A stretch of DNA of 48,914 bases, from the NCBI GenBank assembly GCA_910586755.1, contig CAJUJM010000093.1, forward strand, positions 1 to 48,914, given 5' to 3'. Both the position numbers and the translations under genes were made by a program. Positions within the stretch are counted from its first letter, which is position 1; each line of letters begins with the position of its first letter. Positions 1-8,736 of the stretch are shown here, one piece after another. The notes beneath the pieces are model-generated. The model saw nothing but the letters and a program-made list of their open reading frames with translations. It searched no databases and had not been told where the DNA came from. Origin of the DNA: an uncultured Lachnospiraceae bacterium (GTDB lineage Bacteria > Bacillota > Clostridia > Lachnospirales > Lachnospiraceae).

Positions 1-740
1 GATGATCAGCTCGCAGAGCTTGCACCCTGGAGTAAAAAACTCCAATCTATCAAAAATCGCATATGAATTATAGTGAATTACTCCAACTCGCAAAGGGCTG
101 GGGTAATTTTATATCTGACCGCATCATTATTTGGCGGTTACGTTTTAACTGGCAGGAAGATTGGATTCCGGTTGCTCAGTTTCTTATTGATTTAAAGGAT
201 AACGGTTATCTGAATGTGGATTGTGTTACATGTGACCCGGTAGATTTAAATGCCAGATTGGCGGAAAACAGAACTTTATTTGTTATCGGTTCTTCCCAAG
301 ATATTATTAGGCAGGTACAAGAAATTAACCCTGAAGCAGAATTTTCTATGGCTCCAATTCCAGCTCTTGAAGGGCAAAAAGCTGCATTTTGTGGTGGTGA
401 AAGAGAAGCTTATGGCATTTGGAAGGATACAGAACATGAAGATATTTGTTTAGCCCTTCTGGAATACATGGCAAGGCCGGAGAATGTAAAAATAGTATGT
501 GAGGCAAGCAGTAAATTACCTGCAATTAAGAATGTAGATGTTGACTTAGGTACCGTTGCAGATGACTATGCAAAATATACCGATGTTCCTATGTATGGTT
601 TCTTTGACAGAGTATACCTGCCCAATGGTATGTGGAGTACATTAAAGACTGTCGGTTCCGCTATGATGGCCGGTGAGATGACTGTGGAAGAGAGCGCAAA
701 AATCATGGAAGAGGATTACAACACTCTTCGTAATCAATAA
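1..740 (+). pseudogene. ABC transporter sugar-binding protein, disrupted and truncated by window edge
   Basis: The reading frame entering at base 1 encodes about 21 residues typical of the first third of an extracellular solute-binding protein (AELAPWSKKLQSIKNR) and stops at 64-66. The rest of the protein continues in another frame from 63: a 225-residue stretch with the family's C-terminal half (KDNGYLN, then a MAPIPALEG-like segment, then a C-terminal helical lobe ending at 740). Compared with the intact binding protein at 24501-25880, roughly 30-40 residues around the usual YGIPxxxxxxGxWYNKEIF segment are missing at the junction, and the following region is also compressed. I read this as a frameshifted, internally deleted gene. 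It lies directly upstream of two permeases, so it was their binding protein. The signal peptide, if any, is outside the window. Confidence 0.65.
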
Positions 741-759
741 TAGTTACAACCTATAAAAA

Positions 760-807
760 GCCGGGACTTTCCAACAGTAAAAGAAGGCTAAATTTAAAAG
801 TTCCGGC
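760..807 (+). terminator. Intergenic hairpin between binding-protein and permease genes
   Basis: GCCGGGACTTT (760-770) pairs with AAAGTTCCGGC (797-807) apart from one G-U position, and TTTCTTT follows shortly after. Hairpins at this position in ABC operons often stabilise the binding-protein mRNA or partly terminate transcription so that permeases are made in smaller amounts. The role here is inferred. Confidence 0.45.
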
Positions 808-838
808 ATTTCTTTGATTTTGTATGTAAGGAGACACT

Positions 839-1717
839 ATGAAAAAGAAGAAGGCGGAACACCTTATCAATTTATTATATATTCCGGCAATTATACTCCT
901 CATTCTATTCGTGATTTACCCGCTGATTTCTGGAATCCAGATTTCTTTTACCAACTGGAACGGATATTCTGCTAAATACAGCTATGTTGGATTTGAGAAT
1001 TATAAAAAGATGTTTACAGACAAAATGTTTTATACTGCGTTGAAAAACACTTTGATATATGGCGTAGGCAGTACCGTAATTCAGACCATCCTGGGATTAG
1101 CATATGCTTTGCTGCTGCAAAAAAAGTTCCCCGGACGTACTCTTGCCAGAGTAATCATTTATCTTCCGGCTATGATTGCCTCTCTTATTATGGGATATAT
1201 CTGCTATTTTTTAGTACAATACAATAACGGCGCAATCAATGATATTGTAATTCTGTTTGGAGGAACCCCACAGGATTGGATGGCCGACGGAAAACGTGCT
1301 GTTTGGATCATTACAATTATTAATGCAATCCAGTTTGTAGGGAAAACCATGATTATTATGATTGCGGGTTTACAGGGAATCCCGGATTCCTATCAAGAAG
1401 CGGCAGCTATTGATGGAGCTACCTATTTACAGCGATTACAGCATATTACCATCCCGCTGTTACTGCCAGCGATTACTACCAGTGTTGTTTTAAACCTGAT
1501 TGGCGGACTGAAACTGTTTGGTATTATTCTGTCTACCACCTCTGGCGGGCCCGGATATTCTTCCCATTCACTGTCAACACTGATCAATTATCTTTACTTT
1601 CAGAATCAGAATGCCGGATATTCTGCTTCAGTGGGCTTATTCATGTTTATATTTATTATGTTTATCAGCATTTTTGTGAGAGGCTATCTGGAAAGAAAGG
1701 CGGATGAATTATGTTAA
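839..1717 (+). CDS. ABC sugar transporter permease, MalF/UgpA type
   Basis: A 292-residue inner-membrane permease with about six hydrophobic segments. The first begins near residue 10 (LLYIPAIILLILFVIYP). The cytoplasmic EAA loop that contacts the ATPase is visible as EAAAIDGATYLQRLQHITIP starting at residue 187. This is the usual form of carbohydrate-uptake (CUT1) permeases. A GTAAGGAG ribosome site lies just upstream of the ATG. The gene overlaps the next permease by 7 bases, so the two are co-transcribed. No ATPase is encoded nearby; CUT1 systems in Firmicutes commonly share an MsmK/UgpC-type ATPase encoded elsewhere (family knowledge). The linked GDPD gene makes glycerophosphodiesters a possible substrate, but sugars cannot be excluded. 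Confidence 0.9.
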   Translation: MKKKKAEHLINLLYIPAIILLILFVIYPLISGIQISFTNWNGYSAKYSYVGFENYKKMFTDKMFYTALKNTLIYGVGSTVIQTILGLAYALLLQKKFPGRTLARVIIYLPAMIASLIMGYICYFLVQYNNGAINDIVILFGGTPQDWMADGKRAVWIITIINAIQFVGKTMIIMIAGLQGIPDSYQEAAAIDGATYLQRLQHITIPLLLPAITTSVVLNLIGGLKLFGIILSTTSGGPGYSSHSLSTLINYLYFQNQNAGYSASVGLFMFIFIMFISIFVRGYLERKADELC

Positions 1718-2532
1718 ATAGAAAAAAGAGCGATTATGTAAAGACCTTGGTTGCAGGACTTATTATATTATTTCATCTGGCGCCTTTATATATTCTTTGT
1801 AATATGTCCTTAAAGAGTATTTCCGATACAGGTTCCAAGTGGGCGCTGCCAAAAAGCTTATACTTTCAAAATTTCATCACTGCAGCTGACGTTGGAAATT
1901 TGTTTTTGGCTTTAAAAAACACTCTCGTTGTTGTTGTATTTTCTGTACTGATTATTGTAATGATCAGCGCCATGGCGGCTTATCCTTTATCACGGCTGGT
2001 ATCCAGCACCAATAAAATGATTCTTGGATTTATTGTAGGCATTATGATGATCCCACAGCTCAGTATTTTGGTTCCCCTTTATAAAGAACTGGTTGCAATC
2101 AAAGGAATCAATCATTTTTGGGGTGTGATTATTGTTTCCGCCACCTTTAATCTGCCTATGGCTATCTACATGTATACTAATTTTATTTCATCAATTCCCA
2201 AAGAATTAGATGAAGCGGCTATGATTGATGGTTGCAGCAGATTATCCGTTTTTTATCGAATTATACTTCCATCCTTAAAACCAGTTACTGCCAGCGTAAT
2301 TATCTGGACTTCTGTAGGCATTTGGAACGATTATCAGTTTCAGCTTTACTTTTTGCAGAAACCAAAGCTTCAAACCATCACTCTGGCAATTACTAAATTC
2401 TTTACAGACAGCAGAACAGATATGGGCGCGGCGGCCGCAGCAGCTATTATTGTTGTATTGCCAACAGTACTTATGTATATCTTATTACAAAAGCAATTTG
2501 TCCAGGGAGCAATGGACAGTGCCGTAAAATAA
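1711..2532 (+). CDS. ABC sugar transporter permease, MalG/UgpE type
   Basis: A 273-residue partner permease with about six membrane segments and an EAA loop (ELDEAAMIDGCSRLSVFYRI) near residue 165. The start ATG lies inside the end of the upstream permease gene, indicating translational coupling. The protein is full length for the family and its motifs look intact, so the membrane part of this importer appears functional even though its binding-protein gene is damaged. It is followed after 16 bases by a GDPD-family gene, the same order as ugp-type glycerophosphodiester uptake operons. Confidence 0.9.
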   Translation: MLNRKKSDYVKTLVAGLIILFHLAPLYILCNMSLKSISDTGSKWALPKSLYFQNFITAADVGNLFLALKNTLVVVVFSVLIIVMISAMAAYPLSRLVSSTNKMILGFIVGIMMIPQLSILVPLYKELVAIKGINHFWGVIIVSATFNLPMAIYMYTNFISSIPKELDEAAMIDGCSRLSVFYRIILPSLKPVTASVIIWTSVGIWNDYQFQLYFLQKPKLQTITLAITKFFTDSRTDMGAAAAAAIIVVLPTVLMYILLQKQFVQGAMDSAVK

Positions 2533-2548
2533 AAGGAGCGTGTAAAAA

Positions 2549-3385
2549 GTGGATGCCTGCAGTATTAGAAAAATGCTTTTAGATGGAAAGTTTGAGAACG
2601 TTTTAATTGCTTCCCACAGAGGAAAATTTGGTTCCAGCGTAATGGAAAATACCGTATTGGCCTTTACAGTCGCAATTGGACAAGGCGCCGATATGGTGGA
2701 AATGGATTTAGCAAAAACAAAGGATGGGATATTCATTGGCCACCATGATGATGATATGTCCCGCCTTTTCCATAAGGCCGGTAAAATTCAAGATTATACT
2801 TACAGCGAGATTAAACAAATGCCGATTTACAATGTAATCAATGAGCCTTGTGTTGAACATGTCAGCACATTAGATGAGATTTTATCTGCCTTAAAAGAAA
2901 AAACGATATTGGTATTGGATAAATGTTGGGAGCATTGGGAGGACATCGCTCCAATCATCAAAACCTATAACATGGCAGAGCAGGTGGTTTTAAAATTTTA
3001 TATTGAAGACGCGGCGGCTGCCTCATGGGCTTTACAGCACCAAGAGTTTATGTATATTCCTATGGTACAAAATCCTAATGATAAGGAAAAAGTATATTCT
3101 TTAAAACAGGAAACCACCATTGTAGGGATAGAAATCCTTCCTGAAGATCCGGATTCATTATTTTTAACCAGTGGATACATAAAAGATTTACATGCCCACG
3201 GACTGGCTGTATGGTGCAATTCTCTTAATCTCAGCAGCGAATTAGTATATGGCGGAGGTTTTGACGACTTAAAATCCCTGCGTAACGGCGGCTCATACGG
3301 CTGGGGAGAACTGATAACGCGAGGGATCGATATTATTCAAACAGATTGGGTCTATGAACTATTTTCTTTCAGGAAAAGCTACTGA
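2549..3385 (+). CDS. Glycerophosphodiester phosphodiesterase family protein
   Basis: A 278-residue TIM-barrel protein of the GDPD family, which hydrolyses glycerophosphodiesters to sn-glycerol 3-phosphate and an alcohol. Visible motifs are HRG near residue 24, ENTVLAF, the metal-binding pair VEMDLAKTKDG, and GHHDDDMSRL in place of the usual HDxxLxR. No signal peptide is seen, so it is probably cytoplasmic. The start is GTG (VDACSIRK read with Met), preceded by AAAGGAG. It follows the two permeases in the same orientation, suggesting the imported compound is hydrolysed inside the cell, as with UgpQ. Its last 17 bases overlap the convergent rsmA gene. Confidence 0.8.
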   Translation: MDACSIRKMLLDGKFENVLIASHRGKFGSSVMENTVLAFTVAIGQGADMVEMDLAKTKDGIFIGHHDDDMSRLFHKAGKIQDYTYSEIKQMPIYNVINEPCVEHVSTLDEILSALKEKTILVLDKCWEHWEDIAPIIKTYNMAEQVVLKFYIEDAAAASWALQHQEFMYIPMVQNPNDKEKVYSLKQETTIVGIEILPEDPDSLFLTSGYIKDLHAHGLAVWCNSLNLSSELVYGGGFDDLKSLRNGGSYGWGELITRGIDIIQTDWVYELFSFRKSY

Positions 3386-4235
3386 GATAGTCGGCAAGCC
3401 CTGCAAACTGAGAAAGTGTCAGGGCTTCGCCCCGGACAGCAGGCGCTGCTCCCAGGCTTTCAATGGCAGAAGCAATTTGATCTTTGGTAAAGCTCAAATT
3501 TGGAGCATTATTAAGGCTGTTTTGTAAAGTTTTACGGCGTTGATTAAAAGATGCACGAATTAAATCAAACATCAGAGCCGGCTGTTTTACTTCCACCGGC
3601 GGTATCTGATGGCGGGTCAGGCGAATTACCGCAGACCCTACATTAGGCCGGGGGATAAAGCAGTTGGGCGGCACATTGGCGGCAATATAAGGTTCGGCAT
3701 AATACTGAACCGCCAAAGACAAAGCCCCATAATCCTTGGTTCCGGGACCTGCCTGCATCCGCTGTGCAACTTCTTTCTGGACCATGACGGTAATGTTGTC
3801 AATTGGAACATCGCTTTCAAACAACCCCATGATAATAGGGGTCGTAATGTAGTAAGGCAGGTTTGCCACCACTTTGATGGGCCTCCCCACATTATATTCC
3901 TGGGCCAGGGTCTTAATATCCAGCTTTAAGATATCTTCGTTGATAATTGTAATATTGTCATAGCCAGACAATGTTTCTTCTAAAATAGGAATCAGATTTT
4001 TATCAATTTCCACTGCTACTACCTGTCTGGCATTTTCCGCCAGATATTGAGTCATGGTTCCAATTCCCGGGCCAATTTCTAAAACCATGTCCTCTTTGGT
4101 AACGCCGGCAGCCCCAATGATTTTCTCCAGAACGTGTTGATCGATAAGGAAATTCTGTCCAAATTTTTTTTGAAAAGCAAATTGATATTTTTGTATAATT
4201 TCTATGGTTTTTTGGGGATTTCCCAGAGTCGCCAT
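3369..4235 (-). CDS. rsmA: 16S rRNA dimethyladenosine transferase RsmA (KsgA)
   Basis: A 288-residue SAM-dependent enzyme that dimethylates two adjacent adenosines near the 3' end of 16S rRNA late in 30S assembly. Family hallmarks are KKFGQNFLID (about residues 23-32), the SAM loop LEIGPGIGTMT, the acidic loop ending VAVEIDKNL, the catalytic NLPYYI, and a C-terminal arginine-rich segment (ASFNQRRKTLQNSL). It lies 21 bases downstream of tatD and is likely co-transcribed with it. The same tatD-to-ksgA association occurs in Bacillus subtilis near the origin. The last 17 bases overlap the convergent GDPD gene, leaving no room for a conventional terminator. Confidence 0.97.
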   Translation of the reverse strand: MATLGNPQKTIEIIQKYQFAFQKKFGQNFLIDQHVLEKIIGAAGVTKEDMVLEIGPGIGTMTQYLAENARQVVAVEIDKNLIPILEETLSGYDNITIINEDILKLDIKTLAQEYNVGRPIKVVANLPYYITTPIIMGLFESDVPIDNITVMVQKEVAQRMQAGPGTKDYGALSLAVQYYAEPYIAANVPPNCFIPRPNVGSAVIRLTRHQIPPVEVKQPALMFDLIRASFNQRRKTLQNSLNNAPNLSFTKDQIASAIESLGAAPAVRGEALTLSQFAGLADYLSSFS

Positions 4236-4256
4236 GGTATTCTCCTGTCTTATTGA

Positions 4257-5024
4257 CTATGTTAATCGATATAAGTTTTTCCCGTTCTCAAAAGTTACCC
4301 TCTCAATCTCTTCCACTGTCAGTCCTTTTATTCGAGCCAGCTCTTTCGATACATAGGGCAGATTTAAGGACGAATTGCGCTTGCCCCGGTTGGGAGTGGG
4401 GGCCATGTAGGGACAGTCTGTTTCCAGGACAATCCGGTCAAGAGGAGCATACTCTGCTACCTCCTTTAGCTTTTTCGCATTTTTAAAGGTCAGCACACCG
4501 CCGATTCCCAGATAAAAGCCCATGTTTAAAAATTCTCTTGCCATTTCCACTCCATAGGAAAAGCAATGGATCACACCACCTGTTTCTCTGGCTCCCGCCG
4601 CCTTCATCATGTCCAAAGTATCTTTAGCAGCATCCCGGCTGTGGATAATCATAGGAAGATTCACTTCTCTTGCCATCTCCATTTGACGTTCAAACCATAT
4701 CTTCTGGGTATTTCTGTCTGGCTCATCCCAGTAATAGTCCAGGCCGATTTCCCCAACTGCCACTACCTTTTTTCGATTGGTACATTCCTTTAGCCACGCC
4801 AGATTTTCGTCACTCAGTTCTGCACTATCACTGGGGTGAACGCCAACGGACGCATAAAAGTAGGAATATGTTTCTGCCAGTTTAACAGATTCTGCGGTAG
4901 ACTCCAAATCAGCCCCAATATTAACCACCAGGCCAATACCGTTTTCCGGAAGACTCTGGATTAACTTCTCCCGATCCTCATCGAATGCCTGGTCATTATA
5001 ATGTGCATGGGTATCAAATATCAT
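4257..5024 (-). CDS. tatD: TatD family metal-dependent hydrolase (DNase)
   Basis: A 255-residue TIM-barrel hydrolase of the TatD/YabD family, associated with 3'-5' exonuclease activity and DNA repair. The metal ligands are in the expected places: DTHAHYND at the N terminus, GEIGLDYYW, IHSRDA, HCFSYG and LETDCPY. Length is normal. It is preceded 45 bases upstream by a TraX-family gene and followed by rsmA on the same strand. I infer a constitutive housekeeping role; the order metG ... tatD-rsmA is an old Firmicute arrangement with the TraX gene inserted. Confidence 0.95.
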   Translation of the reverse strand: MIFDTHAHYNDQAFDEDREKLIQSLPENGIGLVVNIGADLESTAESVKLAETYSYFYASVGVHPSDSAELSDENLAWLKECTNRKKVVAVGEIGLDYYWDEPDRNTQKIWFERQMEMAREVNLPMIIHSRDAAKDTLDMMKAAGARETGGVIHCFSYGVEMAREFLNMGFYLGIGGVLTFKNAKKLKEVAEYAPLDRIVLETDCPYMAPTPNRGKRNSSLNLPYVSKELARIKGLTVEEIERVTFENGKNLYRLT

Positions 5025-5069
5025 GCTGTGAAAACTCCTTATGCTAAATTCATGGGGATATCTGAAAAT

Positions 5070-5897
5070 TCAAAGACCTGCCTGGGTTATAAGCCCGGTC
5101 AGCCATCCCCCTCTAAGCAATACCTGGCGGATTAGATACAGGACCAGAAACTGCAGCGGGAAAAATGCATAAAAGAAATATTTTAAATGCCAGTATCCCC
5201 GTTTGCCATTATACATCATTATGGGAATATATGCCAGTATGGCAGAGCCAAAATAATTAATGCTTTCTACAATTGATAAAATTCCACCTACAGCCATTTG
5301 AAATAAAGTCTCATTGCGGAACCAGTAAAACACTGCCGGAAGGATAATACCAATAATATAATAATCACTATGGATCAGCCAGCTCACCCCACTGCCAAGG
5401 GCAATACAAACTATCTGAAGAACCGGCCTTCTGTTGAAACGTCTCATCCCTGTCAAGACCAGAAGCGCTACAAACAATGTAAACAGTACATTCTGATAAC
5501 CTAAATAAAACCAGGAATCATATACTGCCAGATCAAAAAACACCTCGGAGATCAAAGCGCAGGAACCAAGTCTGATAATATATTTCCTTCTGTTTCTGCT
5601 ATGCAGGAAACCTTCTGTCAATAGAAAGCTTATAATAGGGAAGGATATTCTCCCAATTCCCCGCAAAATCCGATCCGCAAGAAGAATCCTGACTCCAATA
5701 TCGGAGGCAAAAAATTCGTTTATGGCGGCGGCATCGCCCTGGCTTACTGCTATAATACCCTGCTCTAATATTACTACCGCAACGTGATCCATCACCATAG
5801 CAGCAATTGCAATCATTTTTAAGAAGTTTCCTGTCCAGATTCCCGGCCCTCTCCTTCTGCCCTGGCGCCCTCTATTATAGTTTCCTTTTCTCCTCAT
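5070..5897 (-). CDS. TraX-family integral membrane protein, paralogue 1
   Basis: A 275-residue protein with about eight hydrophobic segments. The family motifs are LKMIAIAAMVMDH near residue 26, GRISFPIISFLLTEGF, the EVFFDLA segment, YQNVLFTL, and a C-terminal PIMMYNGKRG. TraX of F plasmid acetylates pilin; chromosomal TraX-like proteins of Firmicutes have no settled function. The first 20 residues form a strongly basic Arg/Gly-rich extension (RRKGNYNRGRQGRRRGPG) that the second paralogue in this window, at 13590-14276, lacks. Its promoter lies at 5963-5991. It sits between metG and tatD, an insertion into an otherwise conserved order. Confidence 0.85.
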   Translation of the reverse strand: MRRKGNYNRGRQGRRRGPGIWTGNFLKMIAIAAMVMDHVAVVILEQGIIAVSQGDAAAINEFFASDIGVRILLADRILRGIGRISFPIISFLLTEGFLHSRNRRKYIIRLGSCALISEVFFDLAVYDSWFYLGYQNVLFTLFVALLVLTGMRRFNRRPVLQIVCIALGSGVSWLIHSDYYIIGIILPAVFYWFRNETLFQMAVGGILSIVESINYFGSAILAYIPIMMYNGKRGYWHLKYFFYAFFPLQFLVLYLIRQVLLRGGWLTGLITQAGL

Positions 5898-5962
5898 TTG
5901 TAAACCTCACCTTTCAGGGATACATGGATTTTTCCCTAAATTGGTATCTCTTTCTAATCCCT

Positions 5963-5991
5963 ACTATACTCCACAATGGAAAAAAATGCAA
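5963..5991 (-). promoter_or_regulatory. Sigma-A-like promoter for the TraX-family gene
   Basis: On the minus strand TTGCAT (5986-5991), a 17-base spacer, then TATAGT (5963-5968). It is about 65 bases upstream of the start codon at 5897 and correctly oriented. Confidence 0.55.
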
Positions 5992-6104
5992 GTTTTCCCC
6001 ACCAGAAGGGATTTTAAAGTTACATTTTGCTCTGTTTCTACCACCATTACCAGTTTTTTAGAGCGTTTCAGGGACTTTGAGGAAAATATACCCACCAAGC
6101 AAAG

Positions 6105-6144
6105 CTGTCCCAAGATAAAAGCAAACGCTCTCATCCCGGGACAG
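6105..6144. terminator. Possible metG terminator hairpin
   Basis: CTGTCCC (6105-6111) pairs with GGGACAG (6138-6144) around a 26-base loop, with TCTTTTC following on the + side and CTTTGCTT on the - side. The long loop and weak T-run make this tentative. It lies in the 284-base gap between metG and the TraX gene. Confidence 0.3.
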
Positions 6145-6181
6145 TCTTTTCTGCATCGGTTTAATTTTTATTTCAAAATTA

Positions 6182-8164
6182 TCAGCAAATTTCTGCGCCT
6201 GCCGGCATATCCTTTTCCGGTTTCATAATTGCTAAGTTCCCTTCTGCATCCTCAGCGCATAGGATCATACCTTCCGATAGAATTCCCGCCAGGGTAGCAG
6301 GCTTTAAGTTGGTAACTACCATAACTTTTTTCCCTACCATTTCCTCCGGAGTATAGTGCGCCTTGATACCACTTACAATCTGGCGTATCTGGGAACCTAC
6401 TTTAACCTGGCTGCAGAGAAGTTTTTTGGACTTTTTAACTGCCTCACAGGAGATAATCTCACCTACCTGAAACTGAAGCTTTGCAAAATCCTCATAGGTA
6501 ATTTCCGGCTTTGCCTCCAGATCAATTACGGTTTCGCTAACATTCTCTTTGGCTGCTTCTGTTTCGGATTCTTTAGCGGTTTCCGCCTGCATAGTTTCTA
6601 CCTTTTCCATTACCTCTTTTACATCCATGCGGGCAAAAAGGATCTCCGGCTTATCGGTTACCTTGCCGCCGGAAGGATACAGGCCGAAGGTCTCCATCTG
6701 ATCCAGACCTCGCTTCTCTGCGTTTAACTGAGCCAGAATTTTTCCGGAAGTATCGGGCATAAAGGATACCAGAAGAGATGCGCCTATGGTGATCGCCTCT
6801 ACCAGATTGTAGAGAACTTCTGCCAGACGGTCCTGTTTTGCCTCATCCTTTGCCAGACTCCAGGGCATGGTCTCGTCTATATATTTGTTGCAGCGGCGGA
6901 AAATGCCGAAAGTCTCTGTAATCGCATCTGCCACCCGCAGCTGATTCATCTTAGCGTCAACCTTTTTTACAGCTTCTAAAACAGTGGCCTTTAAGTCCTC
7001 GTCCACCTCTTCTCTGGCGCCGGTTGCCTTAACCTCTCCGCCAAAATATTTGTTGGTCATGGAGATGGTTCGGTTTACCAGATTCCCCAGGATATTAGCT
7101 AAATCGGAATTTAACCGCTCTACCATCAGTTCCCAGGAGATAATGCCGTCGTTGTCAAAGGGCATCTCGTGAAGGACGAAATAGCGAACCGCATCTACCC
7201 CAAAGAAATCTACAAGAGTGTCGGCATAAAGCACGTTACCCTTAGATTTGCTCATCTTGCCGTCGCCCTGTAAAAGCCAGGGATGTCCAAATACCTGCTT
7301 CGGTAAGGGAAGATCCAGAGCCATAAGGAAAATGGGCCAATAAATAGTATGGAAGCGGATAATGTCCTTGCCGATAAGGTGCAGATCAGCAGGCCACAGC
7401 TTATGAAACTGGCCGCTGCTCTCTCCGTCACACTGGTAGCCGATTCCGGTAATATAGTTGGTCAGCGCATCCAGCCACACATAGGTAACATGCTTGGGAT
7501 CAAAGCTTACCGGGACTCCCCAGGTAAAAGAGGTTCTGGATACACACAGATCCTGAAGCCCTGGAAGAAGGAAATTGTTCATCATCTCATTTTTCCGGGA
7601 TACAGGCTGAATAAATTCGGGGTGCTGATTAATATGATCAATGAGTCTCTGGGCATACTTGCTCATCTTAAAGAAGTAAGCCTCTTCCCTGGCTGGCTGC
7701 ACCTCCCGGCCGCAATCCGGACACTTGCCGTCAACCAATTGAGACTCGGTGAAAAACGCTTCGCAGGGAGTGCAGTAAAGGCCCTCATAGTATCCCTTAT
7801 AAATATCACCCTGATCGTAAAGCTTTTTGAAAATCTTCTGCACCTGGGCTTCATGATAATCGTCTGTGGTACGGATAAATTTGTCATAGGAAGTGTTCAT
7901 CATATCCCAGATGCCGCGGATTTGAGTCGATACACCATCCACAAATTCCTTGGGGGTCACACCTGCATCCTGGGCCTTTAACTCGATCTTCTGGCCATGC
8001 TCATCGGTACCTGTCTGGAAAAACACATCATACCCCTGCTCCCTCTTATAGCGGGCAATGGCATCTGCCAATACAGCCTCGTAGGTATTGCCGATATGAG
8101 GCTTGCCGGATGTATAGGCAATGGCAGTGGTAATGTAATAAGGCTTTTTAATTTTCTCTGTCAT
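6182..8164 (-). CDS. metG: Methionyl-tRNA synthetase
   Basis: A 660-residue class I synthetase that charges tRNA-Met in the cytoplasm. Visible elements are PHIGN (the HIGH signature) near residue 21, a zinc knuckle with CTPCEAFF and CPDCGRE near residues 130-150, the KMSKSKGN loop near residue 300, an anticodon-binding helical domain, then a charged low-complexity linker (KESETEAAKENVSETV) and a C-terminal EMAP/Trbp111-like tRNA-binding domain (FAKLQFQVGEI to the end). The architecture matches long bacterial MetG. Expression is controlled by the upstream T-box leader (8277-8610) from a strong promoter at 8617-8645. Confidence 0.98.
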   Translation of the reverse strand: MTEKIKKPYYITTAIAYTSGKPHIGNTYEAVLADAIARYKREQGYDVFFQTGTDEHGQKIELKAQDAGVTPKEFVDGVSTQIRGIWDMMNTSYDKFIRTTDDYHEAQVQKIFKKLYDQGDIYKGYYEGLYCTPCEAFFTESQLVDGKCPDCGREVQPAREEAYFFKMSKYAQRLIDHINQHPEFIQPVSRKNEMMNNFLLPGLQDLCVSRTSFTWGVPVSFDPKHVTYVWLDALTNYITGIGYQCDGESSGQFHKLWPADLHLIGKDIIRFHTIYWPIFLMALDLPLPKQVFGHPWLLQGDGKMSKSKGNVLYADTLVDFFGVDAVRYFVLHEMPFDNDGIISWELMVERLNSDLANILGNLVNRTISMTNKYFGGEVKATGAREEVDEDLKATVLEAVKKVDAKMNQLRVADAITETFGIFRRCNKYIDETMPWSLAKDEAKQDRLAEVLYNLVEAITIGASLLVSFMPDTSGKILAQLNAEKRGLDQMETFGLYPSGGKVTDKPEILFARMDVKEVMEKVETMQAETAKESETEAAKENVSETVIDLEAKPEITYEDFAKLQFQVGEIISCEAVKKSKKLLCSQVKVGSQIRQIVSGIKAHYTPEEMVGKKVMVVTNLKPATLAGILSEGMILCAEDAEGNLAIMKPEKDMPAGAEIC

Positions 8165-8179
8165 GTCAATCCTCTCTTT

Positions 8180-8211
8180 CTGCCGCGGGACTATTGAGAC
8201 CGTCCCGGCAG
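8180..8211 (-). other. Strong hairpin next to the metG ribosome-binding site
   Basis: CTGCCGCGGGAC (8180-8191) is nearly complementary to GTCCCGGCAG (8202-8211), forming a GC-rich stem of about ten pairs. It lies between the T-box terminator and the metG start at 8164, just 5' of the ribosome site (AGAGGAT). It may affect translation initiation or mRNA stability; no function is proven. The rest of 8212-8276 is GC-rich and holds no recognisable gene. Confidence 0.5.
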
Positions 8212-8276
8212 CCTATTGCGGCGCAAAGCGGCTGGTTTAGCCGTAGCCGGCGCCTGGTTCATTGTTGGGAAGAATA

Positions 8277-8610
8277 AAAAAATCCCGCCTTTAAATTTGC
8301 ACTTAAAGACGAGATATTCTCCCGTGATACCACTTTAATTCGCCTGAACCTCATGGTACAGGCCTCAGGGGCTGCCAATCCTCTCCCTGGACAAAAGGGG
8401 GAGATACAGTCCTTCACTGTAACGGGTGAACCCGTCGCCGCCTAAAATCTTCTGTCCTGGCATCTAATATATTTCTCCGCCGGGAATTCTCAGCTGCGAA
8501 GCTCCGAGGCCATCTTCTGCGGGTTCTCCCCTTCTCCCTTCTCAGCTTCCGGGATTCTCTGGTAAAGGGGTTCGGCCGCATACTCTTCTCTTCATCGCCT
8601 TTTCAAATAT
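8277..8610 (-). promoter_or_regulatory. T-box riboswitch leader of metG, Met specifier
   Basis: Read on the minus strand, the leader starts just below the promoter and contains the AGAGTA motif of Stem I and a long Stem I. A Met specifier codon ATG (8511-8513) is followed by a purine, directly after the CCCGCA strand that closes the specifier loop. The T-box core AAAGTGGTATCACGG lies at 8322-8336. A 12-pair terminator stem with G-U pairs (8282-8313) is followed by a run of T at 8275-8281. The UGGU of the core would pair with an uncharged ACCA 3' end, giving discriminator A. Uncharged tRNA-Met is expected to stabilise the antiterminator and switch on metG. Confidence 0.92.
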
Positions 8611-8616
8611 ATGGTA

Positions 8617-8645
8617 AGTCTACCTGTTTCCCTCCACTTTGTCAA
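8617..8645 (-). promoter_or_regulatory. Promoter of the metG T-box transcript
   Basis: On the minus strand a perfect TTGACA (8640-8645), a 17-base spacer and TAGACT (8617-8622). Transcription would begin near 8610, immediately before the T-box leader. Confidence 0.8.
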
Positions 8646-8660
8646 GGGTTCTGAGAATGA

Positions 8661-8689
8661 TTGTATTCTTTGGAAATATAATATATAAT
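8661..8689 (+). promoter_or_regulatory. Promoter for the DUF885 lipoprotein gene
   Basis: TTGTAT (8661-8666), 17 bases, then a perfect TATAAT (8684-8689), 47 bases before the ATG at 8737. It is divergent from the metG promoter. Confidence 0.6.
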
Positions 8690-8736
8690 AAATTATATTT
8701 CAGCAACCTTTGCATCCCTTTTATGGAGGATAGTAA

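Noticed and set aside
7349..7981. 210-codon frame antisense to metG
   Set aside because: The metG protein on the other strand has all family motifs; the antisense frame has no recognisable domain.
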